NCBI GenBank assembly: GCA_035498175.1
Contig: DATKAJ010000025.1
Location: 1 to 64,000, forward strand
From: JALORV01 sp035498175
GTDB lineage: Bacteria > Pseudomonadota > Gammaproteobacteria > Burkholderiales > Burkholderiaceae_F
DNA: 64,000 nt
Direction: 5' to 3'
Of the stretch, positions 36,619-45,139 are shown one piece after another. A program made the translations under genes and the position numbers. The notes below the pieces were generated by a model. It ran no database searches and was not told the origin of the DNA. It saw only the letters and a list, made by a program, of their open reading frames with translations. Numbering within the stretch: the stretch's first letter is position 1; each line of letters begins with the position of its first letter.

Positions 36619-37023
36619 GTGAACTACCATAAACAGGGTATGCGTACTCCGATATCACGGTTTGCTGCCTTCGGCGGCGTGGACAGGCCTGCTCGGGAGG
36701 GTGTCGCCACTGTTCAACCGGTCGGGCAGCGCCCTACACCGACTGGTGAAGCGGAGGCATCGGTGCTCGAGCGGTACCACCCGGCGGTCGTGCGCTCGCT
36801 GACGCTGCTCTGGGGCTACCCGGAGATGAATCAGTACTTCGAGAAGGTCTGGAGTGGGCAGGATCCGACGCTGAATCTGGAGCCTGTCGCGATGTCCGAA
36901 CTGATGATGCTGGCCGCAATCCATCAGCGCATCTGCCCGTATACCCCAGCGCGTCAGGTCGAAGACCTCTACGGCTCCGGGCGCTGGGCGGATACCTGGA
37001 AACCGGCACGCCTGCGTCGCTAG
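36619..37023 (+). CDS. Conserved-looking small protein of unknown function
   Basis: 134 residues from a GTG preceded by GGGATGA; an ATG seven codons later is the alternative. The first 45 residues look disordered. The second half is compact, ending with the blocks SLTLLWGYPEMNQYFEKVW, LNLEPVAMSELMMLAAIHQ, ICPYTPARQVEDLYG and a Trp-rich end. No known motif, signal peptide or membrane helix is visible, so it should be cytoplasmic. The non-repetitive, well-folded character of the second half makes it a likely real gene. It faces the amidotransferase gene tail to tail. Confidence 0.7.
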   Translation: MNYHKQGMRTPISRFAAFGGVDRPAREGVATVQPVGQRPTPTGEAEASVLERYHPAVVRSLTLLWGYPEMNQYFEKVWSGQDPTLNLEPVAMSELMMLAAIHQRICPYTPARQVEDLYGSGRWADTWKPARLRR

Positions 37024-37072
37024 CTCGACGTCAATCCGCCGCGCTGCGCGCGGCGCCGCCCCTCATGTAAAC

Positions 37073-37810
37073 CTACCAGCGCGCCGAGCGCAGCCAGCGG
37101 TCGTACAAGTGCGTGGCGACGCGGCGCATTCGGGCCGCCCGCCCTTCGGCGTCTTCGACCATCTCCTCGGGTGACTGCACGGCCGGCCCCCCGGTGCGCA
37201 GACGCTCGGCATCGACTTCACAGGCCGCAGCGAGATCGGCCGCCCAGTGGCGCACCATTTCAGGCGTCATTTCAATGTGAAACTGCATGCCGATGTGCGC
37301 ATAGCCGGGGCGCTCGACCACATAGGCCTGGTTGGGGCACCAGCGTCCCTGCAGGATGCGGTGGCCGCCCGCGGGTACCCCGAACGCATCGCTGTGCCAC
37401 TGGAAGTATTCAACCCGGTCCGCGTCGACACCGAGCCACTCGTGCGCGCGACGGACGTCATCGAACTGCAAGCGGCCCCAGCCGAGTTCGACATGGGGAG
37501 AGCGCTGCACATCGGCGCCGAGCGCCCGCGCCAGCAGCTGCCCGCCGAGGCAGTGTCCGATAACTGACACACCACGCGCATCGGCGTCGCGCAGCAGCGC
37601 AAGCTCCGCCTCGATCCACGGCAGGTCGTCGTTGACGCTCATGTTGCCGCCGAGCGAACAGAGGCCAGCGTACGGTTCGGCTGATTCGGGCACGGCGTCG
37701 CCGTCAAAGAGGCGCCGGATCACGAACGGGCGGCCGCGGTCGCGCAGATGCTGCCCGAAATTGCCGGGCTCGACGCCCGCTTCGTGCTGCACGATCACGA
37801 CGGGCTTCAT
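37073..37810 (-). CDS. Class I glutamine amidotransferase (GMP synthase-like)
   Basis: 245 residues. The nucleophile is the Cys of IGHCLGGQLLA and the catalytic His is in IGMQFHIEMTPEMV, followed by the Glu two residues on, giving the usual triad. GNMSVNDDLPWIEAELALL is typical of stand-alone GATase1 proteins related to GuaA's amidotransferase domain; the acceptor is unknown. It starts 13 bases after dxs and is the last gene of xseB-ispA-dxs-GATase. Its N-terminus begins MKPVVIVQHEAGVEPGNF. Confidence 0.9.
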   Translation of the reverse strand: MKPVVIVQHEAGVEPGNFGQHLRDRGRPFVIRRLFDGDAVPESAEPYAGLCSLGGNMSVNDDLPWIEAELALLRDADARGVSVIGHCLGGQLLARALGADVQRSPHVELGWGRLQFDDVRRAHEWLGVDADRVEYFQWHSDAFGVPAGGHRILQGRWCPNQAYVVERPGYAHIGMQFHIEMTPEMVRHWAADLAAACEVDAERLRTGGPAVQSPEEMVEDAEGRAARMRRVATHLYDRWLRSARW

Positions 37811-37823
37811 GCGCGACCGGGAC

Positions 37824-39728
37824 TCAACCGGCCGGGGCCTTCGCCGCCGACGCCAGCAGCGCGGCAAAGCGCGTGCGAATCGCCGTGGCGATACCCGCCG
37901 CGTCGAGGCCGCACTCCTTCAGCAGCAGCGCAGGATCACCGTGATCGACGAAGCGGTCCGGCAGCCCGAGCTGAAGCGCCGGAATCTGCAGCCCGGCGGC
38001 AGCAAGCACCTCCAGCACGGCACTGCCGGCGCCGCCCTCTACGGCGTTTTCCTCGAGCGTGACGATCGCCTCGTGCGTCGAGGCGAGCTGTCGCACGAGC
38101 CCGGCGTCGAGCGGCTTGACGAAGCGCATGTTCGCCACCGTCGCGTCGAACTCCTCGGCGGCAGCGAGCGCCGGCGCCAGCATCGATCCAAACGCAAGCA
38201 GCGCGATGCGATGTCCCTTGCGCCCCTTGCCGTGACGGCGAATGACAGCGCGACCGAGCGGCAACGGCTTCAGCTCCTGCACGAGAGCCACGCCCGGCCC
38301 GGTGCCGCGCGGGTAGCGCACCGCCGCCGGCGAGCCGCACGCGAGACCGGTCGCCAGCATCTGGCGGCACTCGTTCTCGTCGGACGGGGTCATCACGACC
38401 ATGTTCGGAATGCAGCGCAGGTACGACAGGTCGAACGCGCCGTGGTGGGTGGCGCCGTCAGCGCCGACCAGTCCGCCGCGATCGAGCGCGAACAGCACCG
38501 GCAGGTTCTGCAATGCGACGTCGTGGATCAGCTGGTCATAGGCCCGCTGCAGGAATGTCGAGTAAATCGCGACCACGGGCCTCATGCCTTCGCACGCAAG
38601 CCCCGCCGCGAACGTCACCGCATGCTGCTCGGCGATGCCGACGTCGAAGTAGCGGTCGGGAAATTCCTGTTCGAAGCGCACCAGCCCCGAGCCCTCGCGC
38701 ATCGCCGGCGTAATGCCGACCACGCGTGTATCGGCGGTGGCCGCGTCGACCAGCCAGTCGCCGAAGACCCGCGTGTAGGTGGGCTTGCTCGCCGCGGCGC
38801 GCGCGATGCCGACGCGGGGATCGAACTTGCCGGGTCCGTGATAGAGCACCGGATCGGCCTCGGCAAGCTTGTAGCCCTGACCCTTGCGCGTGACTACGTG
38901 CAGGAACTGCGGGCCGTCCAGTGCCTTCAAGTTCTGCAGCGTCGGGATCAGCGATTCAAGATCGTGGCCGTCGATCGGCCCGATGTAGTTGAAACCGAAC
39001 TCCTCGAACAGCGTCGCCGGCACCACCATGCCCTTGGCATGCTCTTCGAGCTTCTTCGCGAGCTCGAAGACCGGCGGAAAATTCTTCAGCACCTGCTTGC
39101 CGGCGCTCTTGGCGGCAGCGTAGAAGCGCCCGCTCATCAGCCGCGCGAGGTAGCGGTTCAACCCGCCGACCGCGGGCGAGATCGACATGTCGTTGTCGTT
39201 GAGCACGACCAGCAGGCGGATGCTTTCAGTCACGCCAGCGTTGTTGAGCGCCTCGAAGGCCATGCCCGCGCTCATCGCGCCGTCGCCGATCACCGCGATC
39301 GAGTGGCGCGCCAGGCGTTGATTGCGCGCTGCGACCGCCATCCCAAGCGCGGCCGAGATCGAGGTCGACGAGTGCGCGGTGCCGAAGGTGTCGTATTCGC
39401 TTTCGCTCCGCCGCGGGAAGCCGGAAATGCCTCCGTACTGGCGCAGCCGCGCCATCCCTTCGCGCCGGCCCGTCAGGATCTTGTGCGCGTACGTCTGGTG
39501 GCCGACGTCCCAGACGATGCGGTCATCCGGCGTGTTGAAGACGTAGTGGAGCGCAATCGTCAGCTCCACCGTGCCGAGATTGGAACTGAGGTGGCCACCG
39601 GTGGCGGACACCGAGTCGAGCAGATACTGGCGCAGCTCGCCGGCGAGCGTCGGCAACCGCTCGCGCTCGAGTTGCCTCAGATCGCCCGGTGAGCTGATCG
39701 ACCGCAGCAGCGACGTCGGCGCATCCAT
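37824..39728 (-). CDS. dxs: 1-deoxy-D-xylulose-5-phosphate synthase
   Basis: 634 residues, normal length. A thiamine-diphosphate enzyme making DXP from pyruvate and glyceraldehyde 3-phosphate, the first step of the non-mevalonate isoprenoid pathway. GGHLSSNLGTVELTIALHYVFN, WDVGHQTYAHKILTGR, the ThDP motif GDGAMSAGMAFEALNNAG and the transketolase-like C-terminal part with GVALVQELKPLPLG are present. It lies ten bases after ispA, whose product also acts on isoprenoid precursors, so the cluster is functionally coherent. Confidence 0.97.
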   Translation of the reverse strand: MDAPTSLLRSISSPGDLRQLERERLPTLAGELRQYLLDSVSATGGHLSSNLGTVELTIALHYVFNTPDDRIVWDVGHQTYAHKILTGRREGMARLRQYGGISGFPRRSESEYDTFGTAHSSTSISAALGMAVAARNQRLARHSIAVIGDGAMSAGMAFEALNNAGVTESIRLLVVLNDNDMSISPAVGGLNRYLARLMSGRFYAAAKSAGKQVLKNFPPVFELAKKLEEHAKGMVVPATLFEEFGFNYIGPIDGHDLESLIPTLQNLKALDGPQFLHVVTRKGQGYKLAEADPVLYHGPGKFDPRVGIARAAASKPTYTRVFGDWLVDAATADTRVVGITPAMREGSGLVRFEQEFPDRYFDVGIAEQHAVTFAAGLACEGMRPVVAIYSTFLQRAYDQLIHDVALQNLPVLFALDRGGLVGADGATHHGAFDLSYLRCIPNMVVMTPSDENECRQMLATGLACGSPAAVRYPRGTGPGVALVQELKPLPLGRAVIRRHGKGRKGHRIALLAFGSMLAPALAAAEEFDATVANMRFVKPLDAGLVRQLASTHEAIVTLEENAVEGGAGSAVLEVLAAAGLQIPALQLGLPDRFVDHGDPALLLKECGLDAAGIATAIRTRFAALLASAAKAPAG

Positions 39729-39738
39729 CGCAGCGAGC

Positions 39739-40662
39739 CTAGCGGTCGCGACAGACGATCAGATCGGCGAGATCGCGCAGGTGGTTCGCGCGCGCGCCAA
39801 GGCCGCCGATCGCCTCCAGCGCCTGCGACCTCAGCCGCAGGCTCAGCGCGCGCGCGGCGTCCACGCCGAGCGCGGACACATAGGTCGGCTTGCTCTGCGC
39901 GGCATCCTTGCCCGCCGTCTTTCCGAGGGTGTCGGTACTCGCCGCAACGTCGAGGACGTCGTCGACCACCTGGAACGCGAGACCGATCGCGTCGCCGTAG
40001 CGCGACAGCGCCTCACGCGTGCACTCGGTCAACATCGCCGACTGGCCGGAGAGGGCGCCCATCAGCACCGAGGCCCGCAGCAGGGCGCCGGTCTTCATAC
40101 GGTGCATACGCTCGAGGTCGGCCAGGCCGAGTGTCTTGCCCACCGCCGCCAGGTCCAGCGCTTGCCCGCCGCACATGCCGCGCGTGCCCGCCGCATGCGC
40201 CAGCTCGCGCATCAACGACGCGGTCTGCGAAACGGGCAGCGCCCCGTCCGCGAGGATCTTGAACGCTTCGGCCTGCAGCGCGTCGCCAGCCAGCATCGCC
40301 GTGGCCTCGTCGTAAGCCACGTGCACCGTCGGCTTGCCCCGTCGCAGCACATCGTTGTCCATGCATGGCAGGTCGTCGTGCACCAGCGAATACGCATGCA
40401 CGTATTCGACGGCGAGCGCCGCCCGGTCCAACGCCTCCGGATCGGCCGCCGTGACCTCGCCCGCCGCGTACACCAGCAGCGGCCGTATGTGCTTGCCACC
40501 GCCGAGCACCGCATAGCGCATGGCTTCATGCAGTCGCTGCGGCGCTTCGTCGGCCGACGGCAGCATGTCGGCCGCAGCCGCGTCGAAACGCTCGCCGGCA
40601 TCCTGCATCCATTGTGCAAACGCGTCGGGCACTTCGACCTTGGGAAGCGCTGCCGTGGTCAT
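39739..40662 (-). CDS. ispA: Geranyl/farnesyl diphosphate synthase
   Basis: 307 residues from the ATG at 40662. A trans-prenyltransferase making FPP. The first aspartate-rich motif is in SLVHDDLPCMDND and the second in LAFQVVDDVLDV; GGGKHIRPLL and FQVVDDVLD also match. The frame upstream runs through the 42-base repeat between ispA and xseB and has no family similarity, so I do not include it. Between xseB and dxs on the same strand, and so in one operon. Confidence 0.96.
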   Translation of the reverse strand: MTTAALPKVEVPDAFAQWMQDAGERFDAAAADMLPSADEAPQRLHEAMRYAVLGGGKHIRPLLVYAAGEVTAADPEALDRAALAVEYVHAYSLVHDDLPCMDNDVLRRGKPTVHVAYDEATAMLAGDALQAEAFKILADGALPVSQTASLMRELAHAAGTRGMCGGQALDLAAVGKTLGLADLERMHRMKTGALLRASVLMGALSGQSAMLTECTREALSRYGDAIGLAFQVVDDVLDVAASTDTLGKTAGKDAAQSKPTYVSALGVDAARALSLRLRSQALEAIGGLGARANHLRDLADLIVCRDR

Positions 40663-40675
40663 CGCGCACGCCTCC

Positions 40676-40780
40676 GCGCTGCGGTGCCAGCTTGCGTGGG
40701 ACGGCCCGGCGCGGCGCCAACGGGAACCTCCGCGCTCTGCGCTGCGGTGCGAGCTTGCTTGGGACGGCCCGGCGCGGCGC
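40676..40780. repeat. Two 42-base direct repeats between xseB and ispA
   Basis: Copy 1 (40676-40717) and copy 2 (40739-40780) begin GCGCTGCGGTGC and end GGCCCGGCGCGGCGC, and differ at only two positions; the repeat period is 63 bases. Copy 2 ends directly at the last base before the xseB stop codon. The sequence between them is partly similar, so this could be a short tandem duplication. Confidence 0.8.
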
Positions 40781-41026
40781 TCATGCGCCGGCACCCTTCA
40801 GGTCGGCCGGGTCGAGCGGCTTCAGGAGGTCGCCCTCGAGTTGCTTGATCTCGAGTTCGGCCTGCGCCAGGCGGGCCTGGCAGAAGCGCGCGAGTTCGGC
40901 ACCGCGTCGGTATGCGGCGATCGACTGGTCCAGCGTCAGTTCGCCGGACTCCATGCTGCGCACCAGCGCTTCGAGCTCGTCGAGCGCCTGTTCGAATGTC
41001 GGCGCGGCAGCGGGCGGTGCGGTCAT
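40781..41026 (-). CDS. xseB: Exodeoxyribonuclease VII small subunit
   Basis: 81 residues from the ATG at 41026 (E. coli 80); a GTG at 41047 would add seven residues. FEQALDELEALVRSMESGEL and LDQSIAAYRRGAELARFCQ are the family core, two helices that bind XseA. The xseB-ispA-dxs order is standard, though the large subunit gene is 35 kb away at 4.3 kb, a common separation. Confidence 0.95.
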   Translation of the reverse strand: MTAPPAAAPTFEQALDELEALVRSMESGELTLDQSIAAYRRGAELARFCQARLAQAELEIKQLEGDLLKPLDPADLKGAGA

Positions 41027-41112
41027 CGTCGGCGATTGCTGGGGCACGGCCGGATTCTAGAGCAGCGCCCGCCTGTCCCCGACTTCAGTGCGACGCTCTC
41101 TAGAATGCTCCG

Positions 41113-42000
41113 ATGAGCGCGCTCTGGATGCTGGTCGCCGCCGTGCTGTTCTCCTTCATGGGCGCGATGGTGAAGCTCGCGATCCAGCAGTACGGCGTGC
41201 TCGAGATCGTGCTGTATCGGTCGCTGATCGGCGTGCTCATGCTGTATGCCTTCATGCGCTGGCGCGGCGGAACGCTGGCGACGCCCGTCGCGCGCGCGCA
41301 CCTGGCGCGCGGCACCGTCGGCACCGCGGCGCTCGCGCTCTGGTTCTACGCCACCGGCGCACTGCCGCTGGGCACAGCGATGACGCTCAACTACACGTCG
41401 CCGATCTTCCTCGCGGCGCTGGCGATCGGATTCTCGCTGCGCGCTGGTGAGCGCATCGACTGGCGGCTCGTCGGGGCGATCGCGCTCGGCTTCGGCGGTG
41501 TGGTGCTGCTGCTGCAGCCGACCGTGAATGCGGCACAGGCCGTCGCTGCGGCCGCCGGCCTGGTCTCCGGTGTGCTGTCGGCGATCGCGTACTGGTACGT
41601 ACGCACGCTAGGACGCCTCGGTGAGCCAGAATGGCGCACCGTGTTCTACTTCGCGCTCTCCGGCACCGTTCTCGGCCTCTGCGGCACGTTAATCAAGGGA
41701 TTCTCGCCGCACGATGCGCGCGGGATCGCACTGCTGCTCGGCATCGGCCTCATTGCGACGCTCGCGCAGCTCGCGATGACACGCGCGTATGCCTACGGCC
41801 ACGCGCTGGTCGTGGCCAACCTGCAGTTTGTCGCGGTGGTCGCAGCTTCGCTGCTCGGCATCGCGGTGTTCGGTGATCACATTCCGCTGATTGGCTGGAT
41901 CGGCATCGCGGTGATCATCGCGAGCGGGGTGCTGGCCACCACACTGGTGCGGCGTCAACGCGGTACGCTGCCGACCGCAGACATCGGATCCAAATCATGA
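41113..42000 (+). CDS. DMT-superfamily (EamA) permease
   Basis: 295 residues with about ten hydrophobic segments in two EamA halves, for example WMLVAAVLFSFMGAMVKLAI at the start and WIGIAVIIASGVLATTLV near the end. Such inner-membrane transporters export metabolites or amino acids; the substrate is unknown. The C-terminal tail is short and charged. The stop overlaps the start of the sulfurtransferase gene by four bases (ATGA), so the two are co-translated, but no functional link is obvious. Confidence 0.9.
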   Translation: MSALWMLVAAVLFSFMGAMVKLAIQQYGVLEIVLYRSLIGVLMLYAFMRWRGGTLATPVARAHLARGTVGTAALALWFYATGALPLGTAMTLNYTSPIFLAALAIGFSLRAGERIDWRLVGAIALGFGGVVLLLQPTVNAAQAVAAAAGLVSGVLSAIAYWYVRTLGRLGEPEWRTVFYFALSGTVLGLCGTLIKGFSPHDARGIALLLGIGLIATLAQLAMTRAYAYGHALVVANLQFVAVVAASLLGIAVFGDHIPLIGWIGIAVIIASGVLATTLVRRQRGTLPTADIGSKS

Positions 42001-42854
42001 GTTACACGACGCTGATCTCCGCCCAGCAGCTGCAGGAACACCTTGCCGATCCCGCGTGCAAGATCTTCGACCTGCGGCATGACCTCATGGACCACGGCGC
42101 CGGGTTACGCGCCTACGAGGCGGGCCATATCCCGGGCGCGCGCTTCGCCGCGATCGAGACCGAGCTCTCTGGAACGAAGACCGGGCGCAACGGGCGGCAC
42201 CCGCTGCCGGAGCGCGACGATCTCGTCGAGCGCTTCCGCGCCTGGGGCATCGATGACTCGACGCAGATCGTGGCGTATGACGCGCAGGGCGGCCAGTACG
42301 CCGTCCGGTTGTGGTGGCTGGCACGCTGGCTCGGCCACCCGGCTGTCGCGGTGCTCGACGGCGGGTGGCCGGCATGGCTCACAGCGGGCGGCGCGACCGA
42401 TCTAAGCCGCCCCGCCGCCGTGCCGCGCGGCAGCTTCACCGCCGCGCCATCGCTGGTGCACGTCGCGACCGCGACGGAGGTGCTGCAATCGCTCGGCGGC
42501 ACGGAGCATCTGGTTGTCGATGCCCGACTGCCGGAGCGATACCGCGGCGAGCAGGAGCCGATCGACCCGGTCGCCGGCCACATCCCGGGCGCGTTGAATC
42601 GGCCGTGGACGACCAATCTCACTCCGGATCAGCACTTCAAATCGCCGGGCGAACTGAGGCGCGAATTCGACGGCCTGATCGGTGCGCGCGACCCGGCCAC
42701 GGTGACCTATCACTGCGGCTCCGGCGTGACCGCATGCCATCACGTGCTCGCGATGGAACTCGCCGGCCTCGCAACGCCCAAGCTCTATGCGGGATCGTGG
42801 AGCGAATGGATCGCCGACCCGTCGCGGGCGGTGCGCACCGGTGCCGCGCCGTAG
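41997..42854 (+). CDS. sseA: 3-mercaptopyruvate sulfurtransferase (rhodanese family)
   Basis: 285 residues, two rhodanese domains. The active-site loop is CGSGVTA (in YHCGSGVTACHH), which marks mercaptopyruvate rather than thiosulfate sulfurtransferases. FDLRHDLMDHGAGLRAYEAGHIPGA splits into the N-terminal substrate-free domain markers (DLRHDL, GHIPGA), and VDARLPERYRGEQEPID shows the second domain start. It transfers sulfur from 3-mercaptopyruvate to cyanide or thiols in the cytoplasm. Start overlaps the upstream permease by four bases. Confidence 0.93.
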   Translation: MSYTTLISAQQLQEHLADPACKIFDLRHDLMDHGAGLRAYEAGHIPGARFAAIETELSGTKTGRNGRHPLPERDDLVERFRAWGIDDSTQIVAYDAQGGQYAVRLWWLARWLGHPAVAVLDGGWPAWLTAGGATDLSRPAAVPRGSFTAAPSLVHVATATEVLQSLGGTEHLVVDARLPERYRGEQEPIDPVAGHIPGALNRPWTTNLTPDQHFKSPGELRREFDGLIGARDPATVTYHCGSGVTACHHVLAMELAGLATPKLYAGSWSEWIADPSRAVRTGAAP

Positions 42855-42863
42855 TGCCGCTCT

Positions 42864-43643
42864 CTAGTCCGCATGAAACAGCCCGGTCGCGAGCGCCGCG
42901 ATCGCGATTCCGAGCAGCACCAGCCCAACTTCGGGCAGCGACTTGCGCAGCGACGAGCGCCGCATCATTTCCGGCAGCAGGTCGGACAGCGCGATGTAGA
43001 TGAAACTCGCGCCAGCCAGCATCAGCGCGTAGGGCAGCAGCGACTGCGTCGTCTCGAGCACGAAGTAGCCGACGACTCCGCCGCAGACGGCCGACAGGCC
43101 CGACAGCAGGTTGAAGAAGAAGGCGCGGCGGCGCGCGAAACCGGCGTTCAGCAGGATCATGAAATCGCCGACCTCGTGCGGGATCTCGTGCGCCATCACG
43201 GCGAGCGTCGAGACCAGTCCCAGCTTCACGTCGACGAGAAAAGCGCCCGCGATCACGACGCCATCGCCGAAATTGTGGATGGCGTCGCCGATCAGGATCG
43301 GTACCCCGCCGCGGCCGGCTTCGTGCGCATCGTGGCCGTGTTCGTGATGGTGATGATCGCCCTCGTGGTGGTGCGTGTGGTGGATCAGCGCGAGCTTTTC
43401 CAGCAGGAAGAAACCAAAGATCCCGGCCAGCAGCGTCCAGCCGAGCGCGTGCGGATCGGCGCCGCTGCGGAACGACTCGGGCAGCAGGTGCGTGACCGCG
43501 GTCGCGAGCAGTAGACCTGCCGACACCGGCACGAGTCGATCGACCACCGAGGAGAGGTAGCGGAAGCTCAGCAGCGCCGCCAGGCCGACCGACAATAGCG
43601 TCGATACCAGGTTGGCGGCAACGATGTAGGCCAGCGTGCTCAA
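42864..43643 (-). CDS. ZIP-family metal transporter
   Basis: 259 residues from a TTG start (no ATG is in frame upstream). It has eight predicted membrane segments and a His-rich loop between segments 3 and 4 (HHTHHHEGDHHHHEHGHD). The binuclear metal site is in HNFGDGVVIAGAF and HEIPHEVGDFMILL. ZIP proteins carry zinc and other divalent ions into the cytoplasm. It lies tail to tail with the sulfurtransferase gene, and downstream of the dienelactone hydrolase but with a terminator between. Confidence 0.93.
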   Translation of the reverse strand: MSTLAYIVAANLVSTLLSVGLAALLSFRYLSSVVDRLVPVSAGLLLATAVTHLLPESFRSGADPHALGWTLLAGIFGFFLLEKLALIHHTHHHEGDHHHHEHGHDAHEAGRGGVPILIGDAIHNFGDGVVIAGAFLVDVKLGLVSTLAVMAHEIPHEVGDFMILLNAGFARRRAFFFNLLSGLSAVCGGVVGYFVLETTQSLLPYALMLAGASFIYIALSDLLPEMMRRSSLRKSLPEVGLVLLGIAIAALATGLFHAD

Positions 43644-43660
43644 TGATCGTTCTGCGGCAT

Positions 43661-43692
43661 GGAAAGCAAAGGGGCGCGACGACCGCGCCCCT
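43661..43692 (-). terminator. Terminator between the hydrolase and ZIP genes
   Basis: AGGGGCGCG (43670-43678) and CGCGCCCCT (43684-43692) form a perfect nine-pair stem; on the minus strand it is followed by TTTGCTTTCC. It would end the dienelactone hydrolase transcript. Confidence 0.75.
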
Positions 43693-43734
43693 GGTGTCCG
43701 CGAAGCGTAGCAGGCTGATGCCTGCCGCCTCGCT

Positions 43735-44526
43735 TCACGCGAGGTACTGGCGGAACCAGGCGGTTAGGCGTTTCCAGCCATCCTGCGCCGCAGCCCTGCG
43801 ATAGGTCTCGCGATAGTCGGCGTGAAACGCGTGCGGCGTGTCGGGATACAGGACGATCTCGCTCTGCAGATTGCCGGCGGTCTTCAGCGCACCGCGCATC
43901 CGTTCCACCGTGTCGTTCGGTATCCCGCCGTCCGCGCCGCCGTAGAGGCCGAGAATCGGTGCCCTGATGCGATCCGCCACCTCGATCGCGGCCTTGTCGC
44001 CGGGAAAACGGCTCGTCGCGACCGGGCCGTACCAGGCGACACCTGCAGCGAGCCCGGGACTGTGCGCCGCATACATCCAGACGATGCGCCCACCCCAGCA
44101 GAAGCCCGTGATCCCCAGCGGTCCACTGCCGCCATGCGTTGCGGCCCAGTCCGCCGCGGCGTCGAGATCCGCCATCACCTGTGCGTCGGAAACCTTCGAC
44201 ACGACCTTCGCGACGATGTCCGGAATCTCCATCTTCGACACGTCGCCCTGCCGCGCATACAGTTCCGGTGCTACGGCGAGATAGCCCAGGTGTGCCAGCC
44301 GCCGGCACACATCCTTGATGTGCTCGTGCACCCCGAAGATCTCCTGCACGACCAGCACCGTCGGCAGGCCTGAACGCCCGGCCGGCTGCGCGCGGTACGC
44401 AGGCATTTCGCCGTCATGGGTGCGGATGCGGACCTCGCCCGCGGTGAGTCCGCTCGCGTCGGTCGTGACCACCGTGGACATCACCGGCGACACAGCCGCC
44501 GCAAATCCGGTGTGCAGGGTTCTCAT
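43735..44526 (-). CDS. Dienelactone hydrolase family protein
   Basis: 263 residues from ATG 44526; a downstream ATG at 44481 is also possible. An alpha/beta hydrolase with Cys nucleophile in GITGFCWGGRIVWMY, Asp in LYGGADGGIPND and His in TPHAFHADYRE. Residues VVQEIFGVHEHIKDVCRRLA are the DLH hallmark. Classical members open the dienelactone ring in chlorocatechol breakdown, but this stands apart from any such pathway, so the substrate is unknown. The N-terminal 20 residues are weakly hydrophobic and not a convincing signal peptide. Confidence 0.9.
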   Translation of the reverse strand: MRTLHTGFAAAVSPVMSTVVTTDASGLTAGEVRIRTHDGEMPAYRAQPAGRSGLPTVLVVQEIFGVHEHIKDVCRRLAHLGYLAVAPELYARQGDVSKMEIPDIVAKVVSKVSDAQVMADLDAAADWAATHGGSGPLGITGFCWGGRIVWMYAAHSPGLAAGVAWYGPVATSRFPGDKAAIEVADRIRAPILGLYGGADGGIPNDTVERMRGALKTAGNLQSEIVLYPDTPHAFHADYRETYRRAAAQDGWKRLTAWFRQYLA

Positions 44527-44688
44527 CGGAGGGAAGGCCGACTCGGCCTCGCTGGGTTCGGCACCGGATCCTAGGACGTCGCCCGCGCGCGGTCCAATCG
44601 CCGATGCGTGCCGATCGACAGGGGTCTGGCACCTAGAATCCGCGCGGAGAACCTCTGCGCCGACTACGCAGCTTTCAATGGAGCATCC

Positions 44689-45111
44689 ATGACACGGTCC
44701 ATCGCCGCCTTCGCCACAGCGTCGCTCGCTCTGCTGGCCGCATGCACGACAACACAGAGTGGGCCAGCGGAACGACTCGAGGGCACGGCCTGGCGAGCCG
44801 CGAGCATCGAGAACACGCCCGCAGCGGAATCGACACCAAGCACGCTGCGTTTCTTCGACCGCCAACTCGCCGGAGGCTCGCTCGGCTGCAACGCGTACTC
44901 GACCACTTATTTCGCCGATGCCTCCGGATTGCGCTTCGGCGCGCTAGCGCCGACGCAGAAGACCTGCGCTGTCCCTGTGATGGAGCAGGAGAGCCGCTTC
45001 ACGTCGGCACTCGCGGAAACGCGAGGTCTGCGACTCGATCCACAAGGCGCCCTGCTGCTGCTCGATGCCGAAGGTCGCACGCGGGCCCGGCTGGTCCCGA
45101 TGACACCCTAG
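44689..45111 (+). CDS. META-domain (HslJ-like) lipoprotein
   Basis: 140 residues. The signal peptide ends LALLAAC, a lipobox, so it is lipid-anchored. The rest is one META domain: LEGTAWRAASI, the Cys-containing SLGCNAYSTTYF and LAPTQKTCAVPVMEQESRF. HslJ and similar proteins are heat-inducible or linked to novobiocin resistance in E. coli, but the role of the family is not settled. GGAG lies five bases before the ATG. Confidence 0.88.
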   Translation: MTRSIAAFATASLALLAACTTTQSGPAERLEGTAWRAASIENTPAAESTPSTLRFFDRQLAGGSLGCNAYSTTYFADASGLRFGALAPTQKTCAVPVMEQESRFTSALAETRGLRLDPQGALLLLDAEGRTRARLVPMTP

Positions 45112-45139
45112 GTGGCACCGCACGCTCGCCAGCCCTCGG

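Noticed and set aside
37332..39692. A long open frame on the plus strand opposite dxs
   Set aside because: Shadow of dxs and the amidotransferase gene; no family features.
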